Shown here one piece after another: positions 11,661-24,140 of a DNA stretch of 64,000 bases. A model generated the notes under the pieces. It had not been told where the DNA came from, made no database searches, and was given only the letters and a program-made list of their open reading frames with translations. How positions within the stretch are numbered: position 1 is the first letter of the stretch; each line of letters begins with the position of its first letter. Both the position numbers and the translations under genes were made by a program. The stretch is from Rhexocercosporidium sp. MPI-PUGE-AT-0058 (lineage: Eukaryota; Ascomycota; Leotiomycetes; Helotiales), in NCBI GenBank assembly GCA_020746875.1, contig JAGTJL010000022.1, positions 806,001-870,000 on the forward strand, in the 5' to 3' direction.

Positions 11661-12349
11661 AGAGCTAAGAAGCGAGAAATGGATGAGTGGTGGGATGAGA
11701 GGTTGGCTGTGGAATGGAGAAGACAACAGTGATACAATAACAGAGAACCATCCGAGATTGAAGAGGAGCTGGAATCATCCCATACCGGGAGTCGAGGCAG
11801 AGAGAATGATCGTTTTCGTGGAGGTGGATGTGGCGAATATAGCTGCAGAATGCCATATCGGATCCAAGAGTTTCCTTACTACCCAAGAGCAGTAACGTGA
11901 ACTCCACAGCACGACGCCACGTCACCTCACAAATATCAAGAGCTTGCCTGAGCTGCCAATCGATAGAGGTTGTCTTTCGATCGTACGTTTTGTATTATGC
12001 TTGAAACAGCTCGTTTGCTAGCCTACCCCCTCCTGTCAGCTAAAAGCCTCAACCCGCTGCAGCCAAGCGAGAGGAATCCCGAACCAGAAATTTTGCTGGC
12101 ATCGTTAGTATTCTAGCCTCAGTGCCATGTCGGAACGCTGGCGCCACTCTGCTTTGATGGATGGTTGGGTTGTCGAATGCTTAGAAGAGGGGTGTTGACT
12201 TTCTCGCATGAAAGCAGGTGCATGTCATCTTTCAATCTCCTGAGATTGAGTGTTGACTTGAACTTCAGAAGTTGCAAATTTCGTATCGTCTCTTCAACTT
12301 CTGCTCGTCTTGCTCTTACACGGTAAACCTGTTCAGTTTCACGATCAGC
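11661..12349. other. Intergenic, no supported gene
   Basis: Nothing recognisable on either strand; short frames only. Confidence 0.45.
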
Positions 12350-12499
12350 ATGTTTTTCGATTGGCGCCAGGCCCTGTCAATATTTATTCTGCTCCCTCCG
12401 ACACTTGCAGAGGCAGCCCCCTCTTCTCAACCTTTCAATATATTAAGCCGTGGTTATCGTTGGAGGAGGCACAGCTGGCGGAAAATTAGGTGATGAATC
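12350..12499 (+). pseudogene. 5' remnant of a secreted GMC-type FAD oxidoreductase
   Basis: An ATG at 12350 starts MFFDWRQALSIFILLPPTL followed by AEAAPSS, a plausible signal peptide with cleavage after an Ala-x-Ala site. About 30 codons later, in a different frame (12450-12480), the DNA reads VVIVGGGTAGG. This is the N-terminal dinucleotide-binding motif (GxGxxG) of glucose-methanol-choline oxidoreductases, which follow such a signal peptide in the intact family. The frameshift and absence of any downstream GMC sequence indicate a broken relic cut off near the AT-rich transposon block. The signal peptide and Rossmann motif could also be chance neighbours, hence moderate confidence. Confidence 0.45.
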
Positions 12500-13151
12500 G
12501 CTGATCATCAATCGCCCGTCACTTTCTGACTTGAGGTAATTTGGCTCGATTGCTTACAAAATCAGCTTCCCGTCTCCACTCGCAAGGAGATTCTTCACCC
12601 CGCCAAATCATCGTACTTCGTATAAAGATAGTTTAAATCCGTCCCCCCAACCTTTTTTTTTTCCAGGGTGGCGTGGACTCGTGACAATTTAGTCTCAAGG
12701 AAATGGTGGGGTGCAATCCACATCACCTGATACTCAAGGCTAATAATACCATTCGGTACTAGGAAAACAAGAGAAGAAACGTTGATTTTAAAGAGGTAGA
12801 AGAGTTGTTGTATTAACTAGGAATATAAAGGCTACCCCTAAGAGTAAGAGCTCTAAGAGCTGGTCCGTGCGTTAACTAATCCTTTTACGTACAGCCTTAT
12901 TATAAGTCTCCTTATAATAAGTCTCGCTTACGAGACTTTCTTAATCTAATTTAAAGAATATATAAACTAAGTATAACGACAGGTATGCTTCGGCTAGGTC
13001 AGGGGTCCGGAACAGGTCCGAGTCCCCTCCGACTCCTTATATATATGTCTCCCTCTTGTACAGTAGCTCTGTAGTTTTTGTATTCTAAGTATTAAGTCTA
13101 TCTTCACGTCCAAGGTTCTTGCGTCGTTACACTAAGCTTAATTAGCTTTAT
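12500..13151. other. Transition into AT-rich, RIP-like DNA; possible LTR remnant
   Basis: Composition falls from balanced to AT-rich from about 12750. The part at about 12810-13131 has a TATATATA stretch and begins TGTTG and ends GTTACA, as an LTR would, but no partner copy or target duplication was found. No gene. Confidence 0.4.
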
Positions 13152-13431
13152 TGTGGAGGGGAAAACACTAAGTACATAACAAGAGGGTAGTAAAGCAAGT
13201 GCCGGAGGGTAAACGTAAGAAATACTCATTTAACGAATACTAAAGATATTATATATTTAAGGAACATAATTTATTAAGGAAGAGGAAGGTATAGTTTAAA
13301 TAAAAAGGAAAAGTTATAATAATAAAAATCGTTATTATTATTAAAAGATATTGCCCTAAAGGCTATCTTAAATACAGTAAGAAGCAGCTTAATCACGTGA
13401 CAAATGGACCTCTGAGGTCAGCCCCGCTACA
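13152..13431 (-). repeat. LTR of the 281-bp Gypsy family, reverse orientation
   Basis: Reads TGTGGAGGGGAAAAC at the left and ends GGTCAGCCCCGCTACA. It is the reverse complement of the 281-bp LTR found at 36111, 48395 and 49560. The length (280 bp) and both ends agree. The flanking tetramers TTAT and ATAT are only near-identical, so a target duplication is not proved. It is probably a solo LTR. Confidence 0.75.
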
Positions 13432-15522
13432 ATATGTTATTTATAAACTAATAAGCAAACTGAACGGTAAAACTAAGTTTTAAAATTTATTTAAAAATAT
13501 ATTATAATTATTACTAAAATAAATAAGCTTTTAAGTTAATTTTAACGGAATTCATATATAATAATTCGATATATATATTTATTAACTTAATACTTTTTTA
13601 GATATTATATAAGTTTAAATTAAAGCTTAATTCGAACGTTAAAAATAATATTTAAGAAAAAAGAGCACTTATTATAATTTAAAAAAATAAGACTTTTATA
13701 ATAAGAAAAAGAAGTACTTACGAAGAAACTTCGAATTACTTTCGAATCTTATAAGAAATTCTACGATATTAAATATAAAAAGATTAAATTGTAAATTAAA
13801 AATATAATATTATTAATTATAAATCACTTTTAATAATTAAAGCCTTCTCGAAAGCGTATTAATAAATTTCTAAGACTTTTTAAAATTAAGAAGATCATTT
13901 ATAATTACGATTAAGTATATTAACTCGAACTACTTTTAGTTTATTATATTTACGATTCTTTTTATATATTACTTTTAAAATTATAATAAGAATAGAAAGA
14001 AATTAAAATTAAACCGGAAGCAATTCAAGTTTAAGAGTAGGAAGAGTTCGAAGTTAGGTTTATTTAAGCTTATAAAAATATTAAATAAAGTCGCTTATAT
14101 TTAATCCGTTAAAAAGATTATTATATTATAAATAATACTTAAAAGCTTATAAATCATCTTATATACGCTAAAAATACGTTGTAAGAATACTTAAAGAATA
14201 TATTAAGAAAAAGGAAATTAAAATTACAACGAAAATCACGAAAATAAAAAAATTAAAAGCAAAAGTTTTGATAAGCTCTGAAAGACGCCAGAAGCAAAAT
14301 AAAAGAAGCTTAAAAGTATAAATAATAATATAATAAAAAAGCCCGAAAGCGCTATTTATAACTCGAAGCTACTGCTAGAAAAGCGGAAGTAGCGGGCTTA
14401 AAGATCTTCTTTTATATCCTTATTTTTATTTTTATTTTTATTCTTTTTAACTTCGCTCTCGGGGGATTATCGAAGTTAATATAAAGGAAATATAAAAGTA
14501 TATTAATATTTATAAGAATACGACGTAATAATTCCGTAAAGAAGTCGTTAATTCGGTTTTGCGTAGCGAAAAGCTAATAGAGGAAGTCGTCAATAATAAT
14601 AGCAATACTAGCGGCAGGAGTGGCGGCGGCAAGGCGAAGAGTAACAAAAGCGGGATAGAAAAGAAACGAAGCGTTACCGCCGGCAAACCGGGCGGCTTAA
14701 GCAAATCGGTTTACCGCGGTTATTACGGTAATAATTAAGTTCCGAACCTCGTCGGCCGAGGTAATACCGGCGGCGAAGTTATCTTAAGTTATAAATAGCT
14801 TTAAAATAAAATCGTATATTTTCTCAAAAAGCTATCGAAATTAATATAAATACTTTAATATTTATTTATAACGAAAAGATATCGGAATACTTATAGCAAT
14901 ATACCGGGACTTCTAATTGCGGCAGCGATTATATTTAATATTATTAGCTTTTAAAAAAGCATAAACGTGATTTATTACGCTATTAGCGAAGTAGCGGGCG
15001 CAGCAGCAGCAAATCGAAGCTATATTAATAGCAAGTCGGATATATAATTATCGTATAGAATTAGTTATATACCGAGTCATATAGTTTGTAACTATAAGTC
15101 TTGTTTTTATATAATATAATATAATATAATATAATATAATATAATATAATATAATATAATATAATATAATATAATATAATATAATATAATATAATATAAG
15201 GAAAATAAAAGGATAACGAAGTCAAATCGAAAAAGAAGATAATAATATTAATTAAAGATTGAATTTATTAAAAGCCAGAATATAAATAACTTACGGCAGA
15301 ACTCGCCACACCGCTTAACTACGCGAATTACTACTAATATGAACCCGTTTACATTCCGATTCAAGTCCGTAATATTTTTATTTACTTTACGAGTAGATTA
15401 TTCTTAATTTAAAAGAGTTAAGCTCGATTTAAGTCCACATGTATTTCGATCTACGTTCGCTATATTATATTGCTATTATATTATCTCGTATCGTAAGGAT
15501 AAGGTTTTAAGAAAAGGGGTAA
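13432..15522 (+). mobile_element. RIP-degraded LTR-retrotransposon body (probable Gypsy)
   Basis: Very AT-rich DNA with stops in all frames. The right end runs through an A/G-rich tract (AAGAAAAGGGG near 15510) into an LTR at 15523-15670, so the element reads left to right. Protein motifs are too eroded to call domains. The left LTR was not found. Confidence 0.5.
15111..15195 (+). repeat. (ATAAT)17 microsatellite
   Basis: Seventeen perfect ATAAT units, followed by ATAAG. It lies inside the degraded retrotransposon. Confidence 0.95.
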
Positions 15523-15670
15523 TATCAGGAATGAAATCTAATATAAAAGGAGTCGGGGGTTCTACGGAAGGTTTGCAGGCTTAGCACAGATCACGTATTA
15601 AGATCTTTATTTATTTACTTCGAAGGGAAGTAAAGAGGATTTAGAAAGATAGAGATCAGTTTGAATTACA
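15523..15670 (+). repeat. 148-bp LTR, right end of degraded element
   Basis: Starts TATCAGGA (RIP-altered TGTCAGGA) and ends CAGTTTGAATTACA. The same LTR occurs in reverse orientation at 35845-35991, starting TGTCAGGAGCAGG and ending GTTTGAATTACA. Confidence 0.65.
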
Positions 15671-16401
15671 GTTGATATACCCTGAACGTTTCGAATAGTA
15701 ATTCCCTATCATTTTGAACCTCATAGTATTTAAGCTTGAAGTCAAGTGACTTTATATTTTCACTTGCGTCAAGTGGAGCTACGTAAACGAAGTTAACGAG
15801 GAAAAGCGAAATGTCACGCACATTAACCGACCTATCACCTGCAAGCGTCCGACCTTTATCGTGGGGTGCCATGTAGTTCGTGACTGTATGCCTTTGAGAA
15901 AACGAGGACTTTTTCCCTCTCATTTTGACGACAATCTACGGTCACATCCTGCCATATCATCTGCTTTGAGACCAACACATTATTTCTCGGTAGATCTTAA
16001 CAACCCTGCTCCCTCAGCATTATTGTTATTATGTCCAGGTCGATTCCCCCGAAGCTGCTCGAATCCAGCATCAGAGATGGCTCTACACACAATGGTGTTT
16101 TCCCGACAGCCTCATCACCATCACCTCAACTTTGTGGTCGGTGCTCATCGATAGATTTCTGGCAAATTTCTAGGAGTAGGCCTAAGAACAACGGAGAAGG
16201 TGAAATCATCATGGACCTCGACTCGAACGCGGGACTTCGGTTCTTCTACAGAGCCTAGAAAGTGATGATTAGGATGCACCGTCAAGACTATATGTCCCCT
16301 AGAATTTACAAACCAGATGGAAATTGTGCAGGAGGGAGCCCATTCACCTTCAAACAACGCTAGCATCGCACGCCTGACCCTAGGGCAACAGTGCCGCCGC
16401 C
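15671..16401. other. Intergenic, no supported gene
   Basis: Balanced composition resumes immediately after the LTR. No recognisable coding motif. It contains the 3' flank of the HET gene. Confidence 0.5.
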
Positions 16402-18536
16402 CTAGCCAAGTCGAATTTCTTTGAGCAGAAGTTCTCCTGAGTCTGCCAATTGCTGCACGTCCATTGGCACCTCGTTAAGATCGAGCAAGCCAACTCTTTC
16501 CCAGCAAACCTCCTTTTCTTGTAATAACAATACGGTTGAATAATACATGTATACAGCCAGGTAGGTAGAACCAGAATCGTATAAGGCTGGACGGCCCCTC
16601 CATGCTCGTTCAACCGAGCGCAATTTCAACCCCAACTTACAATACCATAGACGGAAACAGCCTCCTCCGCGGTCAATGCGCCACGATATGAGAAAAGTAG
16701 GTACGGTCAAGATGATAAAACGCGAAACATCAGTGGTATCAAAGTTTAGCCCTAGTCCAAGATCTGACCAAGGCATGCGAGATCCGTCTTTGAGCTCAAT
16801 GCTTGCCTTTGTTTTGGGGTTGCTGATTCCTTCTCCGTGAAATCTCTCTATCTCCGAATCGAAAGCAGCTGCGCCAAGCCAACCAACCCATGACCATGAC
16901 GGAAATCCCTCTCGGCGCAACATACACCTATTCTCCCAGAGCAGACAGTGGCAGAAGCTGTTCAGAGAATCTACCTGCTCTCCACTGAACGGTATACCCC
17001 AGAGATGGCTGATAGAAGGATTGATTGCCATGAAAGCCTTGAGTATACCGTGAAAGGCATTGAAGATATCATTTGGCTTTGTCAGTTCTCTTTTCGAATA
17101 TTCTTCGATATACTGCAAAAGTGTAGGCAAAGACCCATTTCCTCGCCAGTGTGCCATTGGTTGCACACCTGAAAGACCGGATTTGGGTTTCCAAATTGAA
17201 CTCGATCCAGGATATGTTCGTAAACTTAGTTCGAGTTTTTGGGGATGTCGAAACATTTCAGAGGCCCAGAACTCGTTGCAGGCGAATAGCACCTGTTCGT
17301 CTGTGAAAAAGAGTCGCCGGGACGACAGCAAGTGCTCTTGAAATGTCCATCCTCGAGTTTGCCACTTTGACGAGTTAGGCTCCACCCAGGGAAAGAGACG
17401 AAATGTTACCAAAGGCAAATGCCCGACTGTGACTCGAGCTTGAACGATAGTTCGTGGTGTGCTGACTCCGGGAAGACCAGAATCTGGACTACTCCCAGCA
17501 CAAGCAATAATTGTGGCTTGAGCTTGACGGTATATAAGATCCATTTGCTGAACTTGAGCTAGAAGGTCGGAGTTCTCGTCCTGTTTAATGCAGTACTTGT
17601 CTACCCAGAGATAACGGTAACCCATCGATGTGGTGACTGTAATGGAGTCCCGAATCGTCCTGGGTAGGGCTGGTATGTCATTGCCATTCACTGTCTCGTG
17701 AGATGAACCAGCCACTCCCCACACATAGCTCAAGGCAATGTACTTGCAGTCTTTCGGTGCGAGGATTACTTTGCGGGTTTGGCAGTCGATGACTCGGATT
17801 GGGGTCGTGAATTGCGACAGGTGGGATCCCCTGCATTGCGGAAGGGAGTGGGACGTTTGACAGGAAGCAATCCAGTCCCGCAAGATGCCGAAATCCACAA
17901 GACTACCTGCAAAACGCACTGTTCCTTTCGAAAACACGTTGTCCGCAGCTATTCCAAAGCCCATTTCTCTCATTCCGCTAGGATAACCAAGATTGCGAGC
18001 TTCCCACGTTCCGAAGCGAAAGATTTGTGCTGATCCATCAGTTTGCCATGTGTCATGGCTTTGTACGACACTAAATCCCGCAGAATCGTGGGTGTTCCAC
18101 GAACTAGAGTCTGCTTGCTTATCGCTACTGTGCGATGAATCCGGATAGATAGCTCTCAGCATGAAACAACACATCTTACATTTGGTTCCAGTAAATTTGA
18201 ACCGCCAGCTCAACTCTTCACTGCTTTTACGAGTTATAACTCGGATTGGGCATCCATTGAATGAAGAGGCTCCCTTCAAGGGGAGCCCTTTGCCTTCGAA
18301 TGCAGATGGCATGTCTACATCTGTGCAAGACTGGCACAAATGCTCTGAACTGGTCTTATAGAAGCGGGAAAACTGAATTGTCTAAGTTATGTCGATTTTG
18401 AACTCCTCCGTGGTAGAGAATCACTACATACCTTGGAGTGGCACAGACTGCGCAGTGAAGTTGTCCTGCTTGCCTCGGGCTCATCGGTGCCATTGCCATC
18501 CTTAGCGACTTCCTTCTGTCCCTCAATAAATGACAT
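16402..18536 (-). CDS. HET-domain (heterokaryon incompatibility) protein, two exons
   Basis: Exon 1 is 18536-18432, starting ATG TCA TTT ATT; exon 2 is 18372-16402; the 59-bp intron runs GTATGT to TTCAG in phase 0. The product is 691 residues. N-terminal cysteine pairs (LCHS, LCQSC, and CKMCC further on) look like a small zinc-binding head. The HET domain is clear: YIALSYVWG at about 246-254, YLWVDKYCIKQD at 289-300, a QMDLIYRQAQATIIACAG block, and RGWTFQE at 375-381. A late FPSWSWVGW motif is the usual post-HET tryptophan block. The canonical (D/N)xxCI(D/N)Q reads DKYCIKQ, a variant. Family knowledge: HET domains drive cell death in non-self recognition between hyphae. An alternative start at M56 needs no intron but would drop the cysteine head. 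Confidence 0.9.
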
Positions 18537-18664
18537 TGAACGTGTTGCTTCGAATCAGGCTGGGGCGATCTCAGAATAGAAATCAAAGGGAGCAGGCAGC
18601 CACTTTGCAAAAATGAGCTGACTTGACACCACACGCTCGCTTAGCACCCATGCTGTAGTGTTAG

Positions 18665-18900
18665 TCAGGATGATTCCAACAACCTTGTCCACAATGACTC
18701 CAATGACAGCTTGCTTCCCAATCGTTCGCCTTCTACGGTAAAGAAGTCCACTAATGTCGGTTCAAGAAGCTCCTGAAGCGTCCAACCTCGCGTGAACAAT
18801 CGACTTTTCCTGAAGGTCGCCTCCCCACGAAAGAGGCATTGCTGAGGCATTTCTTTGCCGTCTTCTTTGCCGTCAGGTGTACACCTGAGATTTGAAGATT
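18665..18900 (-). pseudogene. HET-domain gene fragment
   Basis: One minus-strand frame reads FRKSRLFTRGWTLQELLEP, then VDFFTVEGERLGSKLSLESL, before a stop. This is the last motif of the HET domain as found in HET-E/HET-D-type proteins, with the usual 'EG+xLG+K.SL' continuation. The earlier HET motifs (LSYxWG, WVDxxCI) and the downstream part are absent. It lies only about 130 bases upstream of the intact HET gene on the same strand, so it is either a deleted neighbour or donor material. Confidence 0.65.
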
Positions 18901-20560
18901 TTGAGCTCGAATCAACTTTTAACTCCTGGAACTGAACGAGTATAAATCAAGCCTCCTAGTTGCTTCATATAATGGTAATATATTAGGGCTTGATTCATGG
19001 GCTTGATGAAGAGTTCATGAAGACCGGAGGATATATTCCGCGTCACGTGTAAGACGTATGAGGCTGAAAGTTCGTGTGCGGCCATATTAGCTACCCCGCT
19101 ATTCGACTTAATATCACGAACTATTCAACAATGCTCTAATTCGATTAATCAGCTATTGTTCTGATGAATCTAGAATAGTTTCCTAATCTTTTAACCTAGG
19201 TCTGAAGTGATTTGATAAATATTTGAAGTTTTAAGAAGTTTTTGGAAGTTTAGTCTCGAGATATGGAAAACTAGTGTTACGGCGCGAGATGTGACTATTT
19301 CGCGTCGTCACCTGACTGCCGCCTTACTTCAAATCTTGTCTTATGCGGGTCAGAAAGTCCAGGTCAATTTGCCAATAACTCGATCTATGTCAAGAACGTT
19401 ATGGCTACGACGCGTGCTTTGACTATGAAGGAGAAGAGTCGGGTCTGTTTCTCTCACATTCAAAAGAGAGTTCCTCGCCCAGTTCAATGAAGGGGCCGAA
19501 GTGAGTCGCTTATACCTTTAGCTTGGATCTCATGAGAAAGGGGGTCGGGCTGAGGTAGATGTATAGCTAGGATTTGTGGGTGTGATTCGAAAGGGAGCGG
19601 AGCTGACCGAAGCTATGAATGAAAATTGTTTGGATTTCTCATGGTTTCGTCTTGCGATGTTTACCTCTGTACGCTCCGTGTCAAATTCTTGGAAATATTC
19701 CCAATATTCTAGAACCAATAGAACAGCTGCTCTAGTCGTTGGTCGTGAACGCAAATTGGGTTTTCGCTCGCATGTCACTTTTACTGTTTAACCAAGTTAA
19801 ATATTCGGTACTGCTTTCCAAGTCATTGGGCAGGATAAGCGAAGGACGATTCGGAGCCCTTCGAATAGCTGGTGCCACACGATTTCCAGGTGGGAGCAAG
19901 TTCTCCTGCCCCACTATTCTAGCAAGCTGCGATTTTTGCTGCCACCCCTCTTTGCAGTCGCACTTTTGCCTCCCACTAACAAGCTACTATTTTGCAGCCA
20001 CAGAATTAGACGTAAAGCCAGACTCAGTTGTAAAGGCGGGAATTGACGTATTCTGATCGTTAGAAGTGTTTCTGGCCCAAAATGAAGGTCGTGATATTGG
20101 GGGTTTGAAAGCTGTGCTAGAGTCTGCAGGGTCGCTTGCCTGTGATTTGGAATATTATCAGGTGATAGTAGCCGGGTCCGTGCAGGGTTCCAACTTGGAA
20201 TGCTGACCCTGGTTCCAGCCTTTGTACTCCACTTTCGACCACCCTATGCTAGCAGCGGGTGGCTCAGAAGCCAGAAATTGAGCATATTTAACCACTAAGC
20301 TTCCATAATTATACTCTAATTGTCGCTCACACATTGCCGCAGGCAAGATATAACTTTTAGCCTTCATGCTTAATAGCCACTTGCATGTTATAAAAGATAA
20401 ATAGCCATTCCACACTTAAGTTATATTATTGCATGCTCACTACTGCTAGATAATAAATAACTCAGACCGCGCTTTTAATTCTATCAAACTAACGGACGGT
20501 TACCAAGACATTTCTATCCTCGTTGAATAAGGTCGGATTTTCCCGTTGATACTTTGCAAA
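18901..20560. other. Intergenic, no supported gene
   Basis: 1.7 kb of mostly balanced DNA. Short frames on both strands have no motifs I recognise. An NEGRDIGGLKAVLESAGSL-like reading near 20080 may be an old gene scrap but cannot be assigned. Confidence 0.4.
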
Positions 20561-21464
20561 GGCTGCCGCTCGATACTTACTTTTTGAGTAGTTGTAACTG
20601 AAGCAGAAATTTAATATTTTAATTCCTCTATTAACTTTTATATTAAGATAAAGATATTAGATTTCAAATCTATAAAAAAAGAAAGATTAAAGCGGCTAAA
20701 GTGCTATTTAAAAAGTAAGCCTTAAAAACATGCGAACTCTTAAGTCCTATCCGAAAACGCTAGTAAGACTTTATTATTAGTCTCTTTATTAAACTAATAA
20801 CTTATTAATAAGCTTGTTTTTATTGCGGAAAATTGCTAAATACGGCAGACTAATGATAACTTGTCCGCGGACGCATTACATCTATTAGCTTTTAAAAATA
20901 TTCGCTAATAAATTAAATAAAATCGGAGTCGGTCGGTCAAAGCTACCTCTTCGAGTCCAAGTAAATAATTAAAATATTAAATTATATTCTTTAGCGAGGC
21001 TTTATTTAGCATCTTTTAAGAGATTATTATTATGTTGATTAAAATCGTATTAGCAATAACCCCTAAAACTTTCAAGTTTATTTATATATTTTTCTTCGTA
21101 ACCGTAAAATAATCGTAAGCTTGATTAAAGTAGAAGATTCTTTACTTAAGGATTCCGGGAATTTATATAGTAGTGTACTTTAAAGTACTTATTTCCAGAG
21201 ATCGGAAACGATAGTATACGTGTAAAGCGACTGGTACCGCGAAGCGGACGATCTTGCTATATTATTACTTACGGAAATAATCTTTTTATTAATCGACTGT
21301 GGTTTTAATAAACTAATTTTTTATATTATATCTTAAATCTCGAAAAGTAATTAAGGAAAGAAAGCAAATGTGCGAAGCGTTACTTATAATAGTATAACTG
21401 GGGTTTGCTTTTAGATGCTATTTAAATTTGCAGCTTCATCTCGGGCTTTAATAATATCCTTGAG
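20561..21464. other. AT-rich RIP-like DNA, no identifiable element
   Basis: Stops in all frames, excess TA and AAT strings; looks like transposon DNA eroded beyond recognition. Confidence 0.45.
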
Positions 21465-22050
21465 CAGCGTGTCAAAGGAATAGACTAGACTAGAATACCA
21501 CGTGATATTCTATTCTAGTCATATATATCTTATCTTATTCTATTCTAGTTAACTATTATTGACTAATTATTAGTATGGAAGTGGCAGACCAAATAGAGGC
21601 CCTCGCTTAATTTAAGGTTCGGGAAGTATCGCAACTTTACCTGATCTAGTAAAGCTTAGAGCCTAAAGCTTATCAAGCGAAGTCGACGATAAGGAACCTT
21701 CGAGAATCTACTTATAAAATCTCACTTCTTCTAATAATTATTAATTATTAAAGCGATTACTTACTAATATATTCGGTTAAATACTAATATATAAGAATAT
21801 CAAGGTTTAATAAAATATATAAATATAGAAGATAATCTCTTTTATATTAAAGAAAAGGATTAGTTAGTTAGTTAGTTAATTAGTTTATAATAACTTTTTC
21901 TTGACATTTAAAGTTAAAATTATATCTGAAATATAACTAAGTGAATAGTTAGTCTATTCTACTTGAAAATTTCTTAGTTATATTCTATTCTATTCTAGTT
22001 AACTAATTAGAATATTAGTTAACTAACTTGACTTACTCTTTGACACGCTG
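21465..22050. mobile_element. hAT-like MITE candidate with 13-bp terminal inverted repeats
   Basis: Starts CAGCGTGTCAAAG and ends with its exact reverse complement CTTTGACACGCTG, 586 bp apart. The interior is rich in TAGTTAACTAG-like palindromic strings and has no coding capacity. CAGxG termini are usual for hAT elements. The flanking octamers TCCTTGAG and GTTATAAC do not match, so the 8-bp duplication expected of hAT is missing. Confidence 0.5.
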
Positions 22051-22979
22051 GTTATAACTGTGAATCCTCGTCCGAAAAGCGTTACTTTGCGGGTCTGTAT
22101 TATTTAAAAGCTTTCGTAAAGTATCCGAAAGAAGCCGTAAGAACTTTAATACCGCATTGCCTTTCTTATAATAAAGTTTAAACTATCCGCGAATAGCTTC
22201 GCCGATTTAATATAACGTAATATAATAATCACACTTAATTATTATATTATTAACGTTTAGCGGAACCGTAGACGTAAATACAAACCGAAAACCGAAGGGA
22301 ATTGCTTATAAAAGAGCCGGTAAAACCAAAAGAAGGTTATTAGAAGAAGGAGGAGTAATTAACGGTATAATAAGCGGCGGAAAGTGGTTTTCAACCGGAA
22401 AGCAAGCGGAAGAGGCTTTTCTACGGCCGGTAAAAGAAGAGGAAGAGGAGGGTTGTCCGCAAGCGCTCGAGCGGCTTCGATTTCAGCGCGCGTTTGACGA
22501 CGACGTTTTATAAGACGCGGATTATCCGTAAGAGCCGCAATAGAGCCGCTACGGGTCTGTCGAGGTGCATTAAGGTCGATTTTTTCAAGAGGTAGCCGTA
22601 CACCGGGTTTTAACTAAAAGCTAAATCAGTTATAGCTAAAGAGCACTTATTACGGACGTACCTTATGCCTTATACACGTCTTATATCGAGCATTAAGGTA
22701 ATTTAGTAAAAAATCACTTGCGGGCCGCCTCTACTTATAAGGAAAATACTATTAAAAAGAAAAATAGTTTATTTTATAAGTTTATTTACTAAAAAGAAAA
22801 CGCGTTAATTCGCGTCGAAAGTATTCACAGGTATGTTGCGGCCACTTACGGGTATTTACGGGCTATAAGCCGAGGATTTTAGTATTCCTACGGGTAACTC
22901 GTGCGGGCGGCTGCGACTAATTAGGAGTCTTCACGTGACCCACATTTTTAAAAAGGGATCCACAAATCGCTTAATATCA
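22051..22979. other. AT-rich with a GC-richer patch, probably transposon DNA
   Basis: Contains a less mutated patch near 22320-22600. It may be the 5' part of the hAT element whose transposase end lies downstream. No domain can be read. Confidence 0.35.
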
Positions 22980-24140
22980 TATAAATATTAATACTTAATT
23001 ATTAGTAATTATAATGACTAATATATTACCTTAGTATTATACGAGATAACGCCTCTTCGAATAATACTTTAATCGAAGCTCTTATAAAATATTTTGAAAA
23101 AGAAGGCTTACGATTTCAAGGAGATATTATAAAAGGTATTATAAAAGGTATTATAAAAGGTATTATAAAAGAGGATTATGATTCCTCTCATATTAACGAT
23201 ATATATACAAAAGAAAACGATTCGGAAGAATAAAATATAAGTAAGTTAATCTAAATATAACTTATTAATAATAATATATTAATCTTTTATAGATTATTTT
23301 ATATAGCGAAAAGTGCAGAAGATTATAATTGGTTTGAAATATAATTAAGAAAATCGACGTGCTTTAAATAATTAAATTAAAGCCATTGAAATTTCAAATG
23401 CTCGATTTCCTTAACTCGGTAAGTAATCACTTAATAATTTTCGAAGATATTATTAATTAATAATTTATTTTTAAATCAAAAAACACGATGATCTTCTTGA
23501 AATTATAGTTTATTTTCAAGAAAAAAGGATCTCTCGTGAATTAAATTAACTTCTTTATTAATATTAATATAATTAGTATTAATTACTTAATTTCTAGAGA
23601 AATCCTTTGGAATATTAAAGAGCTAATAGAGATAAATATAAAATATTATCTTTAATAGCTCAAAAATATCTTCAGATTCCCGCTAGCTCTGCTAGTAGCG
23701 AACGATTCTTTTCTTAAGGAGCTCTTATTATATCTAAAACGAGAAATAGATTATTAAAAGAGACTTTTAAGAAGATAATTTGCTTTAAAAGCTAGGGAGT
23801 TATACCTATTGAAGAAGATATAGAATTAGTAAAGGCTAAATTATTAAAAAAAAAAGAAGGGGAAAAGTTAATAGATAACGAAGATAATTCATTTAGTATA
23901 TAGTTAGCTTATACTTATACTTTCAGTTAAATATATAATAATAATTATTTTTTATATATTTCTTTTATATTATAGATTACTAAATCATATAATAAATTAT
24001 TTAAGTTATTTAACTAATAATTGAATAAATAATCTAATTTATTCAAGTCAAATTCAAAATCGTTATTCTAGTCTATTTAATTACTAATCAGATTTAGTTG
24101 ATTAATAATTGAATAACTTGAATAATTTGTCAAAACGCTG
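22980..24140 (+). mobile_element. hAT transposase remnant
   Basis: At about 23650-23790 a plus frame reads LIAQKYLQIPASSASSERFF, a stop, then ISKTRNRLLKETFKKIICFKS. This is the C-terminal dimerisation domain of hAT transposases (consensus YLSIPASSAPSER-F-S ... KRN-RL...). Upstream frames carry stops and shifts. The right end AAAACGCTG at 24140 resembles the CAGCGT terminus at 21465, but the left terminus of this copy was not found. Confidence 0.65.
23125..23172 (+). repeat. 12-bp tandem repeat, four units
   Basis: TATTATAAAAGG is repeated three times exactly plus one near-copy. It lies within the hAT transposase remnant, where one frame gives repeated IIKG. Confidence 0.85.

Noticed and set aside
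15111..15195. ATAAT array as centromeric or telomeric satellite
   Set aside because: Only 17 units inside a retrotransposon relic; an ordinary microsatellite explains it.
21465..22050. Calling the 586-bp inverted-repeat unit a proven hAT insertion
   Set aside because: The flanking octamers differ, so it is listed only as a candidate.
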